From Mesonia mobilis DSM 19841 (lineage in GTDB: Bacteria > Bacteroidota > Bacteroidia > Flavobacteriales > Flavobacteriaceae): DNA of 64,000 nt. The DNA lies in the NCBI RefSeq assembly GCF_000423405.1, contig NZ_KE384013.1:353142-417141 (forward strand), read 5' to 3'. The position numbers were made by a program, and so were the translations under genes. Positions 1 to 8,673 of this stretch are shown here, in pieces. How positions within the stretch are numbered: the stretch's first letter is position 1; each line of letters begins with the position of its first letter. The notes under the pieces are model-generated. The model did no database searches, was not told the DNA's origin, and was given only the letters and a program-made list of their open reading frames with translations.

Positions 1-2
1 TT

Positions 3-779
3 ACGTATTTACATTCAGATGAAGGAACTAGTACAGATCAACAAGGCGTTTTTCAGCTTCAACTTTCAGAAGAAAACAAAACAGATACTTTGTTGATTTC
101 TTACGTAGGTTATCGGTCAAAATTAATTCCTGTACATCAATTAAATTCTACTTCCGAAGAGATTTTACTTCAGCAAGAACGAGCAGAAATAGAAACCGTT
201 CAACTTCAAGTTAAGAAAGCAAAATATACTTCAGCAAGAAAAATAGGATTTAAGCGTAAAGGCGATTACCGTCATTCGAAAGCTTATGGTACTGAAGTTT
301 GCGTCTGGATAAAAAATGAAGAACGCCGAGCAGGAAAACTTACCGAAGTACAATTGTTTTTTAAGAAGAACAAGGAGCAGAATAAGAAATGGAAAAGTTA
401 TCAAGCTTATTTTTTAGTGAAGTTTTATGCTTTTGATGTTGAAAAAAGAAAACCGGGAAATCTGTTAGTGGCAGAACCTATTTTAATTCAGCCTAAAAAT
501 AAACGTAACACTGTAAAAATTGAAGTTGAAGATTTAAATATTCTTTATCCGGTTGAAGGAATTTGCATAGGTGTCGAAACCATAAAACCGGAACACATAA
601 AACCTACAGAATCGATGTTTTCAACCTATCCGTATCAAGTTTACGCGCATTCCAAAGAAGCTTTAACTTGGGGGAGTTTTCGAGGAAAACCTTGGAAGAA
701 ACAACGCAGGCGTTCTTATTTTAAGCCTAATATGTTTACCAATCCTTTAGTAAAATTAAAAGTGAAATATAGAAAGTAA
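3..779 (+). CDS. C-terminal part of a carboxypeptidase-regulatory-like surface protein (5' end outside window)
   Basis: The reading frame is open from the first bases of the window, so the true start lies upstream. No ATG precedes it; the TTG at 90 is only an internal leucine codon. The visible N-terminal part ends with a beta-strand pattern and the segment DTLLISYVGYRS, typical of the end of a CarboxypepD_reg-like (TonB-associated Ig-like) domain. It is followed by about 200 residues, rich in Lys and aromatics, that I do not recognise. Such proteins are usually exported to the periplasm or outer membrane in Flavobacteriia. The gene ends just before a bidirectional terminator that separates it from the convergent aminotransferase. 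The exact role is unknown. Confidence 0.7.
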   Translation, partial: TYLHSDEGTSTDQQGVFQLQLSEENKTDTLLISYVGYRSKLIPVHQLNSTSEEILLQQERAEIETVQLQVKKAKYTSARKIGFKRKGDYRHSKAYGTEVCVWIKNEERRAGKLTEVQLFFKKNKEQNKKWKSYQAYFLVKFYAFDVEKRKPGNLLVAEPILIQPKNKRNTVKIEVEDLNILYPVEGICIGVETIKPEHIKPTESMFSTYPYQVYAHSKEALTWGSFRGKPWKKQRRRSYFKPNMFTNPLVKLKVKYRK

Positions 780-790
780 ATTTTAATCAT

Positions 791-825
791 AAAAAAAGCC
801 TTATCATTTCGATAAGGCTTTTTCA
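791..825. terminator. Bidirectional intrinsic terminator
   Basis: The hairpin GCCTTATC-attt-GATAAGGC is flanked by an A run on the left and a T run on the right. It can therefore end transcripts from both the upstream plus-strand gene and the minus-strand aminotransferase. Confidence 0.85.
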
Positions 826-844
826 GTATAAATAATTTATGAAC

Positions 845-2035
845 TTATGCTAAAGCTTCTTTAATCTGAGCGATGGCATTTTTAATATCATCTTCGCTGG
901 CAGCGTAAGAAATTCGGATACAATCCGGGTTACCGAAAGCTTCACCGGTTACAGTAGCAACTTGTGCTTCTTCTAGTAAATACATCGAAAGATCGGTGGC
1001 ATTTTCAATTTTGTTTCCTTTAAACGTTTTTCCGAATAAAGCAGAAACATTAGGAAATACATAAAAAGCACCTTCGGGTTCGTTACATTTAAAGCCTTCA
1101 ACTTCATTTAATAAATCTAAAATTAGCGTACGACGCTCTTTAAATTTATCGATCATGTATTGAATTTTGCTAACCGGTGCTTTTAGTGCAGTAATCGTTG
1201 CACGTTGCGCGATACAGTTGGCACCGCTGGTAATTTGTCCTTGAATTTTATTACACGCTCTCGCGATATATTCTGGAGCGCCAATATAACCAATTCGCCA
1301 TCCCGTCATGGCAAATGCTTTAGAAACACCGTTTACAGTAACGGTACGATCATACATATCGTCAAATTGTGCCATAGAAGCGTGACCACCGGAAAAATTA
1401 ATATGCTCGTAAATCTCATCACTCACTACAATAATTTGCGGATGCTTTTGTAAAACATCGGCTAGAGCTCTTAATTCTTCAGTGCTGTAAAGTGAACCGC
1501 TAGGATTACAAGGAGAACTAAACCAAAGCATTTTTGTTTGCGGTGTAATCGCTTCTTCTAATTGCTGCGGAGTCATTTTAAAGTCGTTCTCGATTGAAGT
1601 TTTAACTTCTACCGGAGTTCCTTCAGCAATTTTTACGATATCTCGGTAACTTACCCAGTAAGGGCAAGGTAAAATCACTTCATCTCCCGGGTTAAGCATC
1701 ACCATCGCAACGTTTGCTAATGATTGTTTTGCACCGGTAGAAACTACGATTTGAGAAGGTTTGTAAGTTAATTTATTATCTCTTTCAAATTTCTCGATGA
1801 TGGCTTCTTTCAATTCAACATAACCATCAACCGGCGTGTACGAATTGTAATTATCGTTGATCGCCTGGATCGCCGCTTCTTTAATAAAATCTGGTGTGTT
1901 AAAATCGGGTTCACCTAAACTTAAGCCAATAATTTTTTTTCCTTCAGCTCTTAATTCGCGTGCTTTTGCTGCCATAGCTAAAGTTGCAGAAGTTTCTAGC
2001 TTGTTAATTCTTTCCGAGAGTTCTTGGTGTTGCAT
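845..2035 (-). CDS. Pyridoxal-phosphate aminotransferase, class I (aspartate aminotransferase type)
   Basis: A 396-residue fold-type I aminotransferase of usual length. The PLP lysine is K239 in VNGVSKAFAMTGWRIGY. Other cofactor contacts seen are N177 (SPCNPSG), D206 and Y209 (VSDEIYEH), and the substrate-carboxylate arginine near the C-terminus in IRISYA. This is the AspB/AspAT subgroup 1b pattern common in Flavobacteriia. It most likely interconverts aspartate and 2-oxoglutarate in the cytoplasm, but the subgroup also includes prephenate and broad-specificity enzymes, so substrate is inferred. It lies 24 bp downstream of the desaturase on the same strand and may share its transcript. Confidence 0.9.
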   Translation of the reverse strand: MQHQELSERINKLETSATLAMAAKARELRAEGKKIIGLSLGEPDFNTPDFIKEAAIQAINDNYNSYTPVDGYVELKEAIIEKFERDNKLTYKPSQIVVSTGAKQSLANVAMVMLNPGDEVILPCPYWVSYRDIVKIAEGTPVEVKTSIENDFKMTPQQLEEAITPQTKMLWFSSPCNPSGSLYSTEELRALADVLQKHPQIIVVSDEIYEHINFSGGHASMAQFDDMYDRTVTVNGVSKAFAMTGWRIGYIGAPEYIARACNKIQGQITSGANCIAQRATITALKAPVSKIQYMIDKFKERRTLILDLLNEVEGFKCNEPEGAFYVFPNVSALFGKTFKGNKIENATDLSMYLLEEAQVATVTGEAFGNPDCIRISYAASEDDIKNAIAQIKEALA

Positions 2036-2058
2036 GGGTTTTTTAGATAGGTTTTAGT

Positions 2059-3159
2059 TTAAACAGTAATTGCCGGTTTTGTTCCCATTTCTTTTAAATG
2101 CTTGAAATGAGCAATAATTGCGGCGCGGGTTGTTTTATATTCGTGGTAAGGAAGGTTACATTCCTTAGCCGTTTCTTTAACGATTTTTGAAATTTTTGAA
2201 TAGTGAATATGACTAATATTCGGGAAAATATGATGTTCTACCTGATGGTTTAAACCACCGGTAAACCAGTTGACAATTCTATTTTTTGTTGAAAAATTTA
2301 CTGTGGTAAACAATTGATGAATTGCCCAAGTGTTTTTCATTGAACCTTTATCGTCAGGGAGTGGCATTTGTGTATTTTCGACCACGTGCGCTAATTGAAA
2401 AACGATGCTCAAAATAAGTCCGGCAGTATAATGCATAATAAAAAAGCCGAGTAAGATCTTCCACCAAGCAATATTCATAATGATCATAGGGAGAATGATC
2501 CAAATGGCAATATAAAGTGCTTTCGTGATCGCTAATGTACTCCATTGTCTTATTGGGCTAGGCATTTTACCGTACGCGAGTTTTCTTTTTAAATACCTGC
2601 GGGTTTGTTTAAAATCGGTAGTAATTACCCAATTAAACGTAAGTAAACCGTATAAGAAAACAGAATAATAATGCTGAAATTTATGAAAACGTCTCCACTT
2701 TGAATGTTCGCTAAAACGAATTACACGACCGGCTTCTAAATCTTCATCGTGACCGTGAATATTAGTGTAGGTATGGTGAAGTACATTGTGCTGTACTTGC
2801 CAATTGTAAACATTACCGGCAAGAATATACATGCTGCCGCCCATAATTTTATTTACCCATTTTTTTGAAGAATACGATCCGTGATTGGCATCGTGCATTA
2901 CATTCATCCCAACTCCGGCCATCCCGACTCCCATCACGATAGTTAACAAAAGCATCCACCATTGTGAAATGTCTAAGGTAAGCATTATAAAATACGGAGT
3001 AAGAAATAGGGAGAACATGATAATGGTCTTTAAATGAAGTTTCCAATTACCGGTTCTCTTTATATTATTTTCTTTAAAGTAACTATTTACTCGTTTATTT
3101 AAAGTTCTGAAGAATTTTGCAGAGTCTACTCTAGAAAATTTTATGGCAGATTGTGTCAT
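2059..3159 (-). CDS. Membrane fatty acid (acyl-CoA/acyl-lipid) desaturase
   Basis: A 366-residue integral-membrane di-iron desaturase. All three histidine boxes are present: H89-DAN-H93, H124-NVL-HH129 and H305-QVE-HH310. The spacing and the final QVEHHIFP motif place it in the front-end/linoleoyl-CoA desaturase-like group, here without a cytochrome b5 domain. Hydrophobic segments lie near residues 45-85 and 215-260. I chose the ATG at 3159 (MTQSAIKF), preceded by AAGGAAT, over a TTG nine codons upstream. That TTG lies inside a TAACTTTG promoter-like box (3184-3191), so it is probably not transcribed as a start. The enzyme is expected to introduce double bonds into membrane lipids. Regiochemistry cannot be read from the sequence. 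Confidence 0.88.
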   Translation of the reverse strand: MTQSAIKFSRVDSAKFFRTLNKRVNSYFKENNIKRTGNWKLHLKTIIMFSLFLTPYFIMLTLDISQWWMLLLTIVMGVGMAGVGMNVMHDANHGSYSSKKWVNKIMGGSMYILAGNVYNWQVQHNVLHHTYTNIHGHDEDLEAGRVIRFSEHSKWRRFHKFQHYYSVFLYGLLTFNWVITTDFKQTRRYLKRKLAYGKMPSPIRQWSTLAITKALYIAIWIILPMIIMNIAWWKILLGFFIMHYTAGLILSIVFQLAHVVENTQMPLPDDKGSMKNTWAIHQLFTTVNFSTKNRIVNWFTGGLNHQVEHHIFPNISHIHYSKISKIVKETAKECNLPYHEYKTTRAAIIAHFKHLKEMGTKPAITV

Positions 3160-3183
3160 TGTTATAGATTCCTTAAATGTGTT

Positions 3184-3191
3184 CAAAGTTA
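3184..3191 (-). promoter_or_regulatory. Putative -7 box (TAACTTTG) of the desaturase promoter
   Basis: Matches the Bacteroidota -7 consensus TAnnTTTG on the minus strand, about 25 bases before the chosen ATG. No clear TTG is seen at the -33 position. Confidence 0.4.
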
Positions 3192-3310
3192 AAAATTAAT
3201 CGCTATAATAAACGCCTTTCTATTCATAAAGATTCAATTATCTATTTTTAAAACGAATTTTATTCTATTTTTAGTACTTCAGCGTTCACTCTAAATAAAT
3301 TTACGCAGTT

Positions 3311-4063
3311 ATGTTGGCGGCAGTTTCACTATTCGTAATAATTACACTTTCAGCTTTGGTCACCAAAGTGGCTGCCATTGCATTAATGCATACCGGTTTA
3401 TCTACCGAGATTGCTAAGTTTCAAGCGCGTTCTGCTTACACGGGTTCTGGTTATACTTCACAAGAAAGTGAAAAATTAATGAACCATCCCGTACGTAGAA
3501 AAATTGTGTATATGCTCATGCTTATTGGTAATGCGGGGATCATTACTACTTTATCTTCGTTAATGTTAACTTTTTTACTGCCAAATAATCGTAGTTCATT
3601 AGTCTATAGTTTAATATTTATTGTGGTGGCACTTTCAGCCTTATGGTTTGCAATTAAAAGTAAGGTGGTCGATCGTTGGTTGTCGAAAATGATCGATAGA
3701 GCTTTAAAAAAATATACCAATATCGATGTAAAGGATTATGCGGCAATTTTGCATTTATCGGGAGAATATCAAATTTCAGAATTACGTGTACGTAAAACCA
3801 GTTGGTTAGCCGGGAAGACATTATTAGAGTTAGATTTAAAAAGTGAAGGGATAAATGTGTTGGGTATTCAGCAGAAAAAAGGCGAATATATTGGTGCTCC
3901 GGGTGGTGACGATGTTATTAATGCCGGCGATGTAATTACAATGTATGGTAAAGCTGAAATCTTTAAAAATATCGATGCGAGAGACGATGATTTTCTTGGC
4001 GATTGGAACCATCAAAAAATTGTAGAATTAGAAAAGAACGAAGAAAATAAAAATCAATTTTAG
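3311..4063 (+). CDS. Membrane protein with C-terminal TrkA-C (RCK_C) domain
   Basis: 250 residues. Three hydrophobic stretches are visible: residues 2-25, about 62-85 and 93-113. A cytosolic region follows, and from about residue 150 it has the TrkA-C pattern: ISELRVRKTSWLAGKTLLEL, then GINVLGIQQKKGEYIGAPGGDDVINAGDVITMYG. TrkA-C domains bind small ligands and occur on K+ channels and transporters. No channel filter sequence (TVGYG type) is visible, so calling it a channel would be over-reach. The polar loop between helices 1 and 2 (ARSAYTGSGYTSQESEKLM) is distinctive. It is transcribed toward rsmG, 40 bases downstream. Confidence 0.75.
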   Translation: MLAAVSLFVIITLSALVTKVAAIALMHTGLSTEIAKFQARSAYTGSGYTSQESEKLMNHPVRRKIVYMLMLIGNAGIITTLSSLMLTFLLPNNRSSLVYSLIFIVVALSALWFAIKSKVVDRWLSKMIDRALKKYTNIDVKDYAAILHLSGEYQISELRVRKTSWLAGKTLLELDLKSEGINVLGIQQKKGEYIGAPGGDDVINAGDVITMYGKAEIFKNIDARDDDFLGDWNHQKIVELEKNEENKNQF

Positions 4064-4103
4064 CATTAGAGATATTCCTTTAATTTTGTCAAAAAATATT
4101 CCC

Positions 4104-4733
4104 TTGAAAGAAGTACTTAAATATTTTCCCGATTTAACTGAAGATCAACTCGAGAAGTTCACGAAGTTAAAAGACCTTTATAAAGATTGGAACCTAAAGA
4201 TCAATGTGGTTTCGCGTAAAGATATCGACGAGATCTATTTGCGTCACGTTTTGCATTCGTTGGGTATTGCAAAAGTGCAGCAATTTCAACCGGGTTCTAC
4301 GGTGATGGATGTAGGAACCGGAGGTGGTTTTCCCGGTATTCCGTTAGCGATTCTTTTTCCTGAAACACAATTTCATTTAGTAGATAGTATCGGTAAAAAG
4401 ATTAAAGTGGTAAATGAAGTAAAAGAAGGCTTGGGGTTAGAAAATGTAAAAACTTCTAATTGTCGAGTTGAAGAAATTGATGAGCAATATGATTTTATTG
4501 TAAGTCGTGCCGTAGCTCAAATGGAAACTTTTGTGCGTTGGGTAAAAGGAAAAATTAAAAAGAAAAGTAACCATGAACTCAAAAACGGAATTTTGTACTT
4601 GAAAGGCGGAGATCTTTCTGAAGAGTTAGCGAAATATGAAACCGCTAAAATTTATAATTTATCAGATTATTTTGAAGAAGACTTTTTTGAAACCAAAAAA
4701 GTAGTGCATCTTCCGATGAAGTTTAAAGGTTAA
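4104..4733 (+). CDS. rsmG: 16S rRNA (guanine(527)-N7)-methyltransferase RsmG
   Basis: Class I SAM-dependent methyltransferase that modifies G527 of 16S rRNA. The SAM-binding loop DVGTGGGFPGIPLAI and the motif FIVSRAVAQ are characteristic of GidB/RsmG. The frame is open further upstream with another TTG at 4086, but that TTG overlaps a TAATTTTG promoter-like box (4081-4088). Starting at TTG 4104 (MKEVLKYFPDLT) gives 209 residues and the N-terminus usual for flavobacterial RsmG, so I prefer it. There is no ATG candidate. A strong terminator follows. Confidence 0.9.
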   Translation: MKEVLKYFPDLTEDQLEKFTKLKDLYKDWNLKINVVSRKDIDEIYLRHVLHSLGIAKVQQFQPGSTVMDVGTGGGFPGIPLAILFPETQFHLVDSIGKKIKVVNEVKEGLGLENVKTSNCRVEEIDEQYDFIVSRAVAQMETFVRWVKGKIKKKSNHELKNGILYLKGGDLSEELAKYETAKIYNLSDYFEEDFFETKKVVHLPMKFKG

Positions 4734-4763
4734 TTAAAGTAATAATCATTTCATTTGAATTCA

Positions 4764-4797
4764 TAAAAAAAGCCTCACTAAATTGTGAGGCTTTTTT
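4764..4797. terminator. Bidirectional intrinsic terminator between rsmG and pruA
   Basis: Hairpin AGCCTCAC-taaatt-GTGAGGCT with an A run before and a T run after, placed between convergent genes. Confidence 0.85.
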
Positions 4798-4817
4798 GTT
4801 TTTCTTCAGAAAAGAAA

Positions 4818-6443
4818 TTAGTCCATAAACGGATATCTATAATCGGTTGCCGGTACAAAAGTTTCTTTAATTAAGCGTTGAGATACCCAACGTTGTAAGT
4901 TTAATTTAGAACCTGCTTTGTCGTTAGTTCCGCTGGCTCTTGCTCCACCAAAAGGTTGTCTTCCAACCACAGCTCCGGTACATTTATCGTTAATGTAGAA
5001 GTTACCTGCAGAATTTTGTAACATATCGGTTGCTTGTGCAGCAGCGTAGCGATCTTTAGAGAAAACCGCTCCGGTTAATGCGTAAGCACTTGTATTATCT
5101 ACTTCGACTAAAGTTTCTTCCCACTTTTCATCTTCGTAAACATAGATAGTCACCACAGGACCGAATAACTCAGTTTCCATGGTCGTGTAGTGTGGGTCTG
5201 TAGTTACGATTACCGTTGGTTCAACAAAATAACCTACAGATTTATCGTAGTTACCACCAATAATAATTTCTGCTTTCTTATCTTTTTTAGCTTGGTCGAT
5301 ATACTTCGCTAATTTATCGAAAGAACGCTCGTGAATCACCGCATTGATAAAGTTGCTCATATCTTCAGGAGAACCCATTTTAAACGATGAAATATCTTCG
5401 ATCAGTTCTTCTTTAATCTGAGGCCATAAGCTTTTTGGTAAATATATTCTCGAAGCAGCACTACATTTCTGCCCTTGATATTCAAAAGCACCTCTAGAAA
5501 TTGCGGTAGAAACTTCTTTAGGGTTTGCAGAAGGGTGAGCAATGATAAAATCTTTACCACCGGTTTCTCCTACAATTCTAGGGTAAGTTTTATAAGTGTG
5601 AATGTTGTTTCCGATTTTTGCCCAAATATCTTTAAATACTTCGGTACTTCCGGTATAATGAATTCCGGCAAAATCTGGACTTTTTAAGATGACATCGGTA
5701 ATCATTGCAGGATCACCCATAACCATATTAATCACACCATCTGGTACACCTGCTTCTTTAAATACTTGCATTAAAATTTCCGCAGAAAATACTTGGCTGT
5801 CGCTAGGTTTCCAGATTGCAACATTCCCCATTAATGCCGGTGCAGAAGGTAAGTTACCGGCAATTGCGGTAAAGTTAAACGGAGTTACAGCATAAACAAA
5901 CCCTTCTAATGGTCTGTGTTCAACACGGTTCCAAGCAGTTTCGTCAGATTCTGGTTGGTCGTTGTAGATCTCAGACATGTATTCTACGTTAAAACGTAAG
6001 AAATCTGCAATCTCACAAGCTGAATCAATTTCTGCCTGATAAATATTTTTAGACTGCCCGATCATTGTCGCTGCATTTAATTTATAACGGTAAGGACCAG
6101 AAATTAAATCGGCAGCTTTTAAAAATACCGCAGCGCGTTGTTCCCACTCTAATTTAGCCCATTTTTTACGAGCTTCTAAAGCAACATCGATCGCTTTTTC
6201 GATATGTTTTTTTTCAGCTAAATGATAAACACCTAAGTTGTGTTTATGATCGTGTGGCGGATGCATCGTTGCCGTTTTTTTAGTTCTAATTTCTTCAGAA
6301 CCTATATAAAGTGGCACATCTACATTTTTGTTATATAAATCTTTATAAGTGAGTAATACTTCTTCTCTTTCCGGGGTTCCGGGTGCGTAACTTTTAACGG
6401 GTTCGTTGTTAGCCGGCGGAACGTGAAAAAATCCTTTCCCCAT
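4818..6443 (-). CDS. pruA: L-glutamate gamma-semialdehyde dehydrogenase (1-pyrroline-5-carboxylate dehydrogenase)
   Basis: 541 residues, the usual length of the stand-alone P5C dehydrogenase of Bacteroidota (ALDH4A1-like). The catalytic cysteine is C327 (YQGQKCSAASRIY), the general base E293 (VGETGGKDF) and the oxyanion asparagine N190 (TPFNFTAI). It oxidises glutamate semialdehyde to glutamate with NAD+ in proline catabolism. No proline dehydrogenase gene is adjacent. It is a single gene on the minus strand, with an ATG start and an AT-rich upstream region containing TATCTTTA, close to the -7 consensus. Confidence 0.95.
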   Translation of the reverse strand: MGKGFFHVPPANNEPVKSYAPGTPEREEVLLTYKDLYNKNVDVPLYIGSEEIRTKKTATMHPPHDHKHNLGVYHLAEKKHIEKAIDVALEARKKWAKLEWEQRAAVFLKAADLISGPYRYKLNAATMIGQSKNIYQAEIDSACEIADFLRFNVEYMSEIYNDQPESDETAWNRVEHRPLEGFVYAVTPFNFTAIAGNLPSAPALMGNVAIWKPSDSQVFSAEILMQVFKEAGVPDGVINMVMGDPAMITDVILKSPDFAGIHYTGSTEVFKDIWAKIGNNIHTYKTYPRIVGETGGKDFIIAHPSANPKEVSTAISRGAFEYQGQKCSAASRIYLPKSLWPQIKEELIEDISSFKMGSPEDMSNFINAVIHERSFDKLAKYIDQAKKDKKAEIIIGGNYDKSVGYFVEPTVIVTTDPHYTTMETELFGPVVTIYVYEDEKWEETLVEVDNTSAYALTGAVFSKDRYAAAQATDMLQNSAGNFYINDKCTGAVVGRQPFGGARASGTNDKAGSKLNLQRWVSQRLIKETFVPATDYRYPFMD

Positions 6444-6574
6444 AATGTATTTTGGTTTTTTATTGTTAATAATTGTTTGGATAAAGATAGATAAAATCTA
6501 AGAACTTAAAACTCACAAGAATGTAAGGTTTTATTAATTTCTGTTAAGTTTTATTAAGGCTGAAGTAGTTATGT

Positions 6575-6582
6575 TATTTTTG
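6575..6582 (+). promoter_or_regulatory. Putative -7 box (TATTTTTG) directly before the NRDE gene
   Basis: Exact match to TAnnTTTG, ending 5 bases before the ATG at 6588. If real, the transcript would start at or beside the start codon (leaderless or nearly so). No good -33 TTG is seen. Confidence 0.4.
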
Positions 6583-6587
6583 AATAT

Positions 6588-7307
6588 ATGTGTACAATAT
6601 CTTTTATTCCTTCCGTAGAAAATTCAACAGAATTTATTTTTACTTCTAATCGAGATGAAGCAAGTAACCGACCAACTTTAGCACCTGAAGTTTATACTGA
6701 AAATGGCATTCAACTTCTTTATCCGAAAGATGAAATTGCCGGCGGAACTTGGATCGCTGTTAGTGAACAACAAAAATTAATTTGTTTAATGAATGGAGCT
6801 GAAAAAGCACATCAACGACAAAAAGATTACCGAAAGAGTAGAGGCGTGGTTCTGAAAGATCTACTCTTGGCTTCAGATTTTAATAAAGCGGTTGAAAATT
6901 ATGATTTTGTCGGAATCGAGCCATTTACCATGATCTATGTTTCTTGGCAAGAGAAATTAGAGCTTCAGCAATTAAGTTGGAATGGCGATGAGGTGAAACT
7001 TTCTAATTTACCAGTAAAACCTCATATTTGGTCGGCATCGATGACGTACACTTCAGCAATGAAAAAAGAACGGCATGAGTGGTTTGACGATTTTATTTCA
7101 AAACAAAATTTAGTAGAAATAACTTCAGAAAAAGTTTGGCAATTTCATCACGAAGCCGGTAAAAATGATAAAAATAACGGATTTATTATCGATCGTGGTT
7201 TACTAAAAACAACGAGTATCACACAAGTGAAATTTGAGGAAAATGAAATTAAAATGAAGTTTGAAAACCTTTTAAAAGGTGAAACGACAACGAAACTTTT
7301 AGTTTAA
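6588..7307 (+). CDS. NRDE (TANGO2-like) family protein
   Basis: 239 residues. It begins MCTISFIP and contains the family-naming motif SNRDEASNRP near residue 20. Cys2 becomes N-terminal after removal of Met, as in Ntn-hydrolase-like NRDE proteins. Eukaryotic TANGO2 is linked to lipid and heme handling; the bacterial role is not established. The gene now ends at TAA 7305-7307, inside the left copy of a 25-bp direct repeat whose right copy is the 3' end of apaG. This suggests NRDE and apaG once abutted tail to tail before a segment was inserted between them. Confidence 0.85.
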   Translation: MCTISFIPSVENSTEFIFTSNRDEASNRPTLAPEVYTENGIQLLYPKDEIAGGTWIAVSEQQKLICLMNGAEKAHQRQKDYRKSRGVVLKDLLLASDFNKAVENYDFVGIEPFTMIYVSWQEKLELQQLSWNGDEVKLSNLPVKPHIWSASMTYTSAMKKERHEWFDDFISKQNLVEITSEKVWQFHHEAGKNDKNNGFIIDRGLLKTTSITQVKFEENEIKMKFENLLKGETTTKLLV

Positions 7308-7321
7308 AGCAAACGGAGCGC
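7297..7321. repeat. Left copy of a 25-bp direct repeat flanking a one-gene insertion
   Basis: The 25 bases from 7297 (TTTTAGTTTAAAGC...) recur exactly at 8284-8308. This copy holds the last codons and stop of the NRDE gene and, on the other strand, a duplicate of the last codons of apaG. Confidence 0.9.
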
Positions 7322-7376
7322 GTAATATTCATCATTTGTCTAAGTCTTTATGTTGAAGTTGTAAATGAATTAAAAA

Positions 7377-8270
7377 ATGAAAAATGTTCTATTTCTAATT
7401 ATAGTAAGTCTTATTTGTGTAAAATCTTATTCGCAATCGTTTAAAATTTTGGATGTAGAATCTCATAGGCCGATTTCGTATGCTAGTATTTTCTACAACG
7501 GTAAAGGACTTTATGCGAATGGTAATGGAGAATTTCGAATACCTAATAATATTGAAGATGACACTGTAATTAGAATTGAAGCAATGGGATTTGAGGCTTA
7601 CGAATCGTTGGTCAGTAACTTAAAGCCTGAGGTTTACTTGTCGCCAAAAATTGATGAGTTAAATGAAGTTGTAATCGAAAAAACGAGAGAGACGACAGTA
7701 GTTAAAGAAGAAAAGACAACTAAGAATTTTGGTAGCTTTCCACTAAGAGTTGAGCAAGAGTTTGTTAGTGTGTTGTTTCCTAATGAAAAGATTAAAAATA
7801 GTTTCTTTAATAAGATTACGATCTTTTTTAATAAAAGCAGGGGTTTTAATCACAAAAGAAAAGAACTGCAGGAGAAGCGTTCTGCAATGCGTTTAAATAT
7901 TTATAAGTACGATGCTAAAAGCGAGGCGGTATTCGGGAAATTATTTAGTAGTGATGTCTTTTTTGTAAATCGTTATCATAAAGATGAAATATCTGTTGAT
8001 ATAAATAGCTATATACCTTTTTACGAAGAAGGAATTGCAATTGGAGTTGAGTTTTTAGGCGAGGTAAATGAGCAAATGGAATTTGTCGAAGACGATGAGT
8101 TTGCTAGAGGACCAGCATTAACGGAAAGGCAGAGTGATGATTATGAAGCAGAATCTTTTCTTCGCTATTTTTTAGCTGAAAATCCAGCGTATAAATCTTT
8201 TTCAGAAATATTTAACGAGCATGGGTATGATATGCGTAATCTTCAATTACGATTGGAACTTGTAAAATAA
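7377..8270 (+). CDS. Secreted protein with N-terminal carboxypeptidase-regulatory-like domain, in a flanked insertion
   Basis: 297 residues. A signal peptide MKNVLFLIIVSLICVKSYSQ is followed at about 20-90 by a CarboxypepD_reg-like beta sandwich (VESHRPISYASIFYNGKGLYANGNGEFRIP ... LNEVVI, seen in parts). The remaining 200 residues are not recognised. The architecture resembles the three paralogues at 28.3-30.6 kb but the C-terminal part differs. It is the only gene between two exact copies of a 25-bp repeat made from the 3' end of apaG, so it looks like cargo of a past insertion. No transposase or integrase is present. Function unknown; expected location periplasm or cell surface. Confidence 0.75.
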   Translation: MKNVLFLIIVSLICVKSYSQSFKILDVESHRPISYASIFYNGKGLYANGNGEFRIPNNIEDDTVIRIEAMGFEAYESLVSNLKPEVYLSPKIDELNEVVIEKTRETTVVKEEKTTKNFGSFPLRVEQEFVSVLFPNEKIKNSFFNKITIFFNKSRGFNHKRKELQEKRSAMRLNIYKYDAKSEAVFGKLFSSDVFFVNRYHKDEISVDINSYIPFYEEGIAIGVEFLGEVNEQMEFVEDDEFARGPALTERQSDDYEAESFLRYFLAENPAYKSFSEIFNEHGYDMRNLQLRLELVK

Positions 8271-8283
8271 ATACGAGAAAAAA

Positions 8284-8308
8284 TTTTAGTTTAAAGCAAA
8301 CGGAGCGC
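8284..8308. repeat. Right copy of the 25-bp direct repeat (3' end of apaG)
   Basis: Identical to 7297-7321. It overlaps the last seven codons and stop of apaG on the minus strand. Confidence 0.9.
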
Positions 8309-8672
8309 TCAATTTAAATGAAGGAATATTTACTTTAAACTTTCTTGTTGAAGTAAAATTAATCATATCGTAGTAGCCGCTCATAGCTCCAAACGGAGAG
8401 GTAAGTTGGCAACCACTGGTGTAAGTATGAGATTCACCGGGTTTTAAAACCGGTTTTTTACCAATAACTCCTTCGCCTTTAACAATTAGATTTTTGTTTA
8501 AAGAGTCTTTGATCTTCCAAAAACGTGAATTGAGTTGTACAGAATCGTTGCTTTGATTTTCGATAGTGATTTGGTAACCAAAGGCAAAATGAATTTGGTA
8601 GTTTTTCAAGAAAGTACCTTGAAAACTAGTCTTTACAGAAATTTTTATTCCTCTGGTAACTTGTTGAATCAT
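8286..8672 (-). CDS. apaG: ApaG family protein
   Basis: 128 residues from the preferred start MIQQVTRGIKIS. A possible start five codons upstream would overlap the preceding remnant. It is a single DUF525/ApaG fibronectin-type-III-like domain with the conserved stretch KPVLKPGESHTYTSGCQL and the C-terminal FKLSAPFALN. ApaG is named for a link to Co2+/Mg2+ efflux phenotypes, but its biochemical role remains unsettled. It lies 3' to a decayed DUF3667 gene on the same strand. Its 3' terminal sequence is duplicated at 7297. Confidence 0.9.
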   Translation of the reverse strand: MIQQVTRGIKISVKTSFQGTFLKNYQIHFAFGYQITIENQSNDSVQLNSRFWKIKDSLNKNLIVKGEGVIGKKPVLKPGESHTYTSGCQLTSPFGAMSGYYDMINFTSTRKFKVNIPSFKLSAPFALN

Positions 8673-8673
8673 T

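Noticed and set aside
2354..3046. Additional small minus-strand frames inside the desaturase gene
   Set aside because: Out-of-frame shadows of the desaturase with no start signal or family resemblance.
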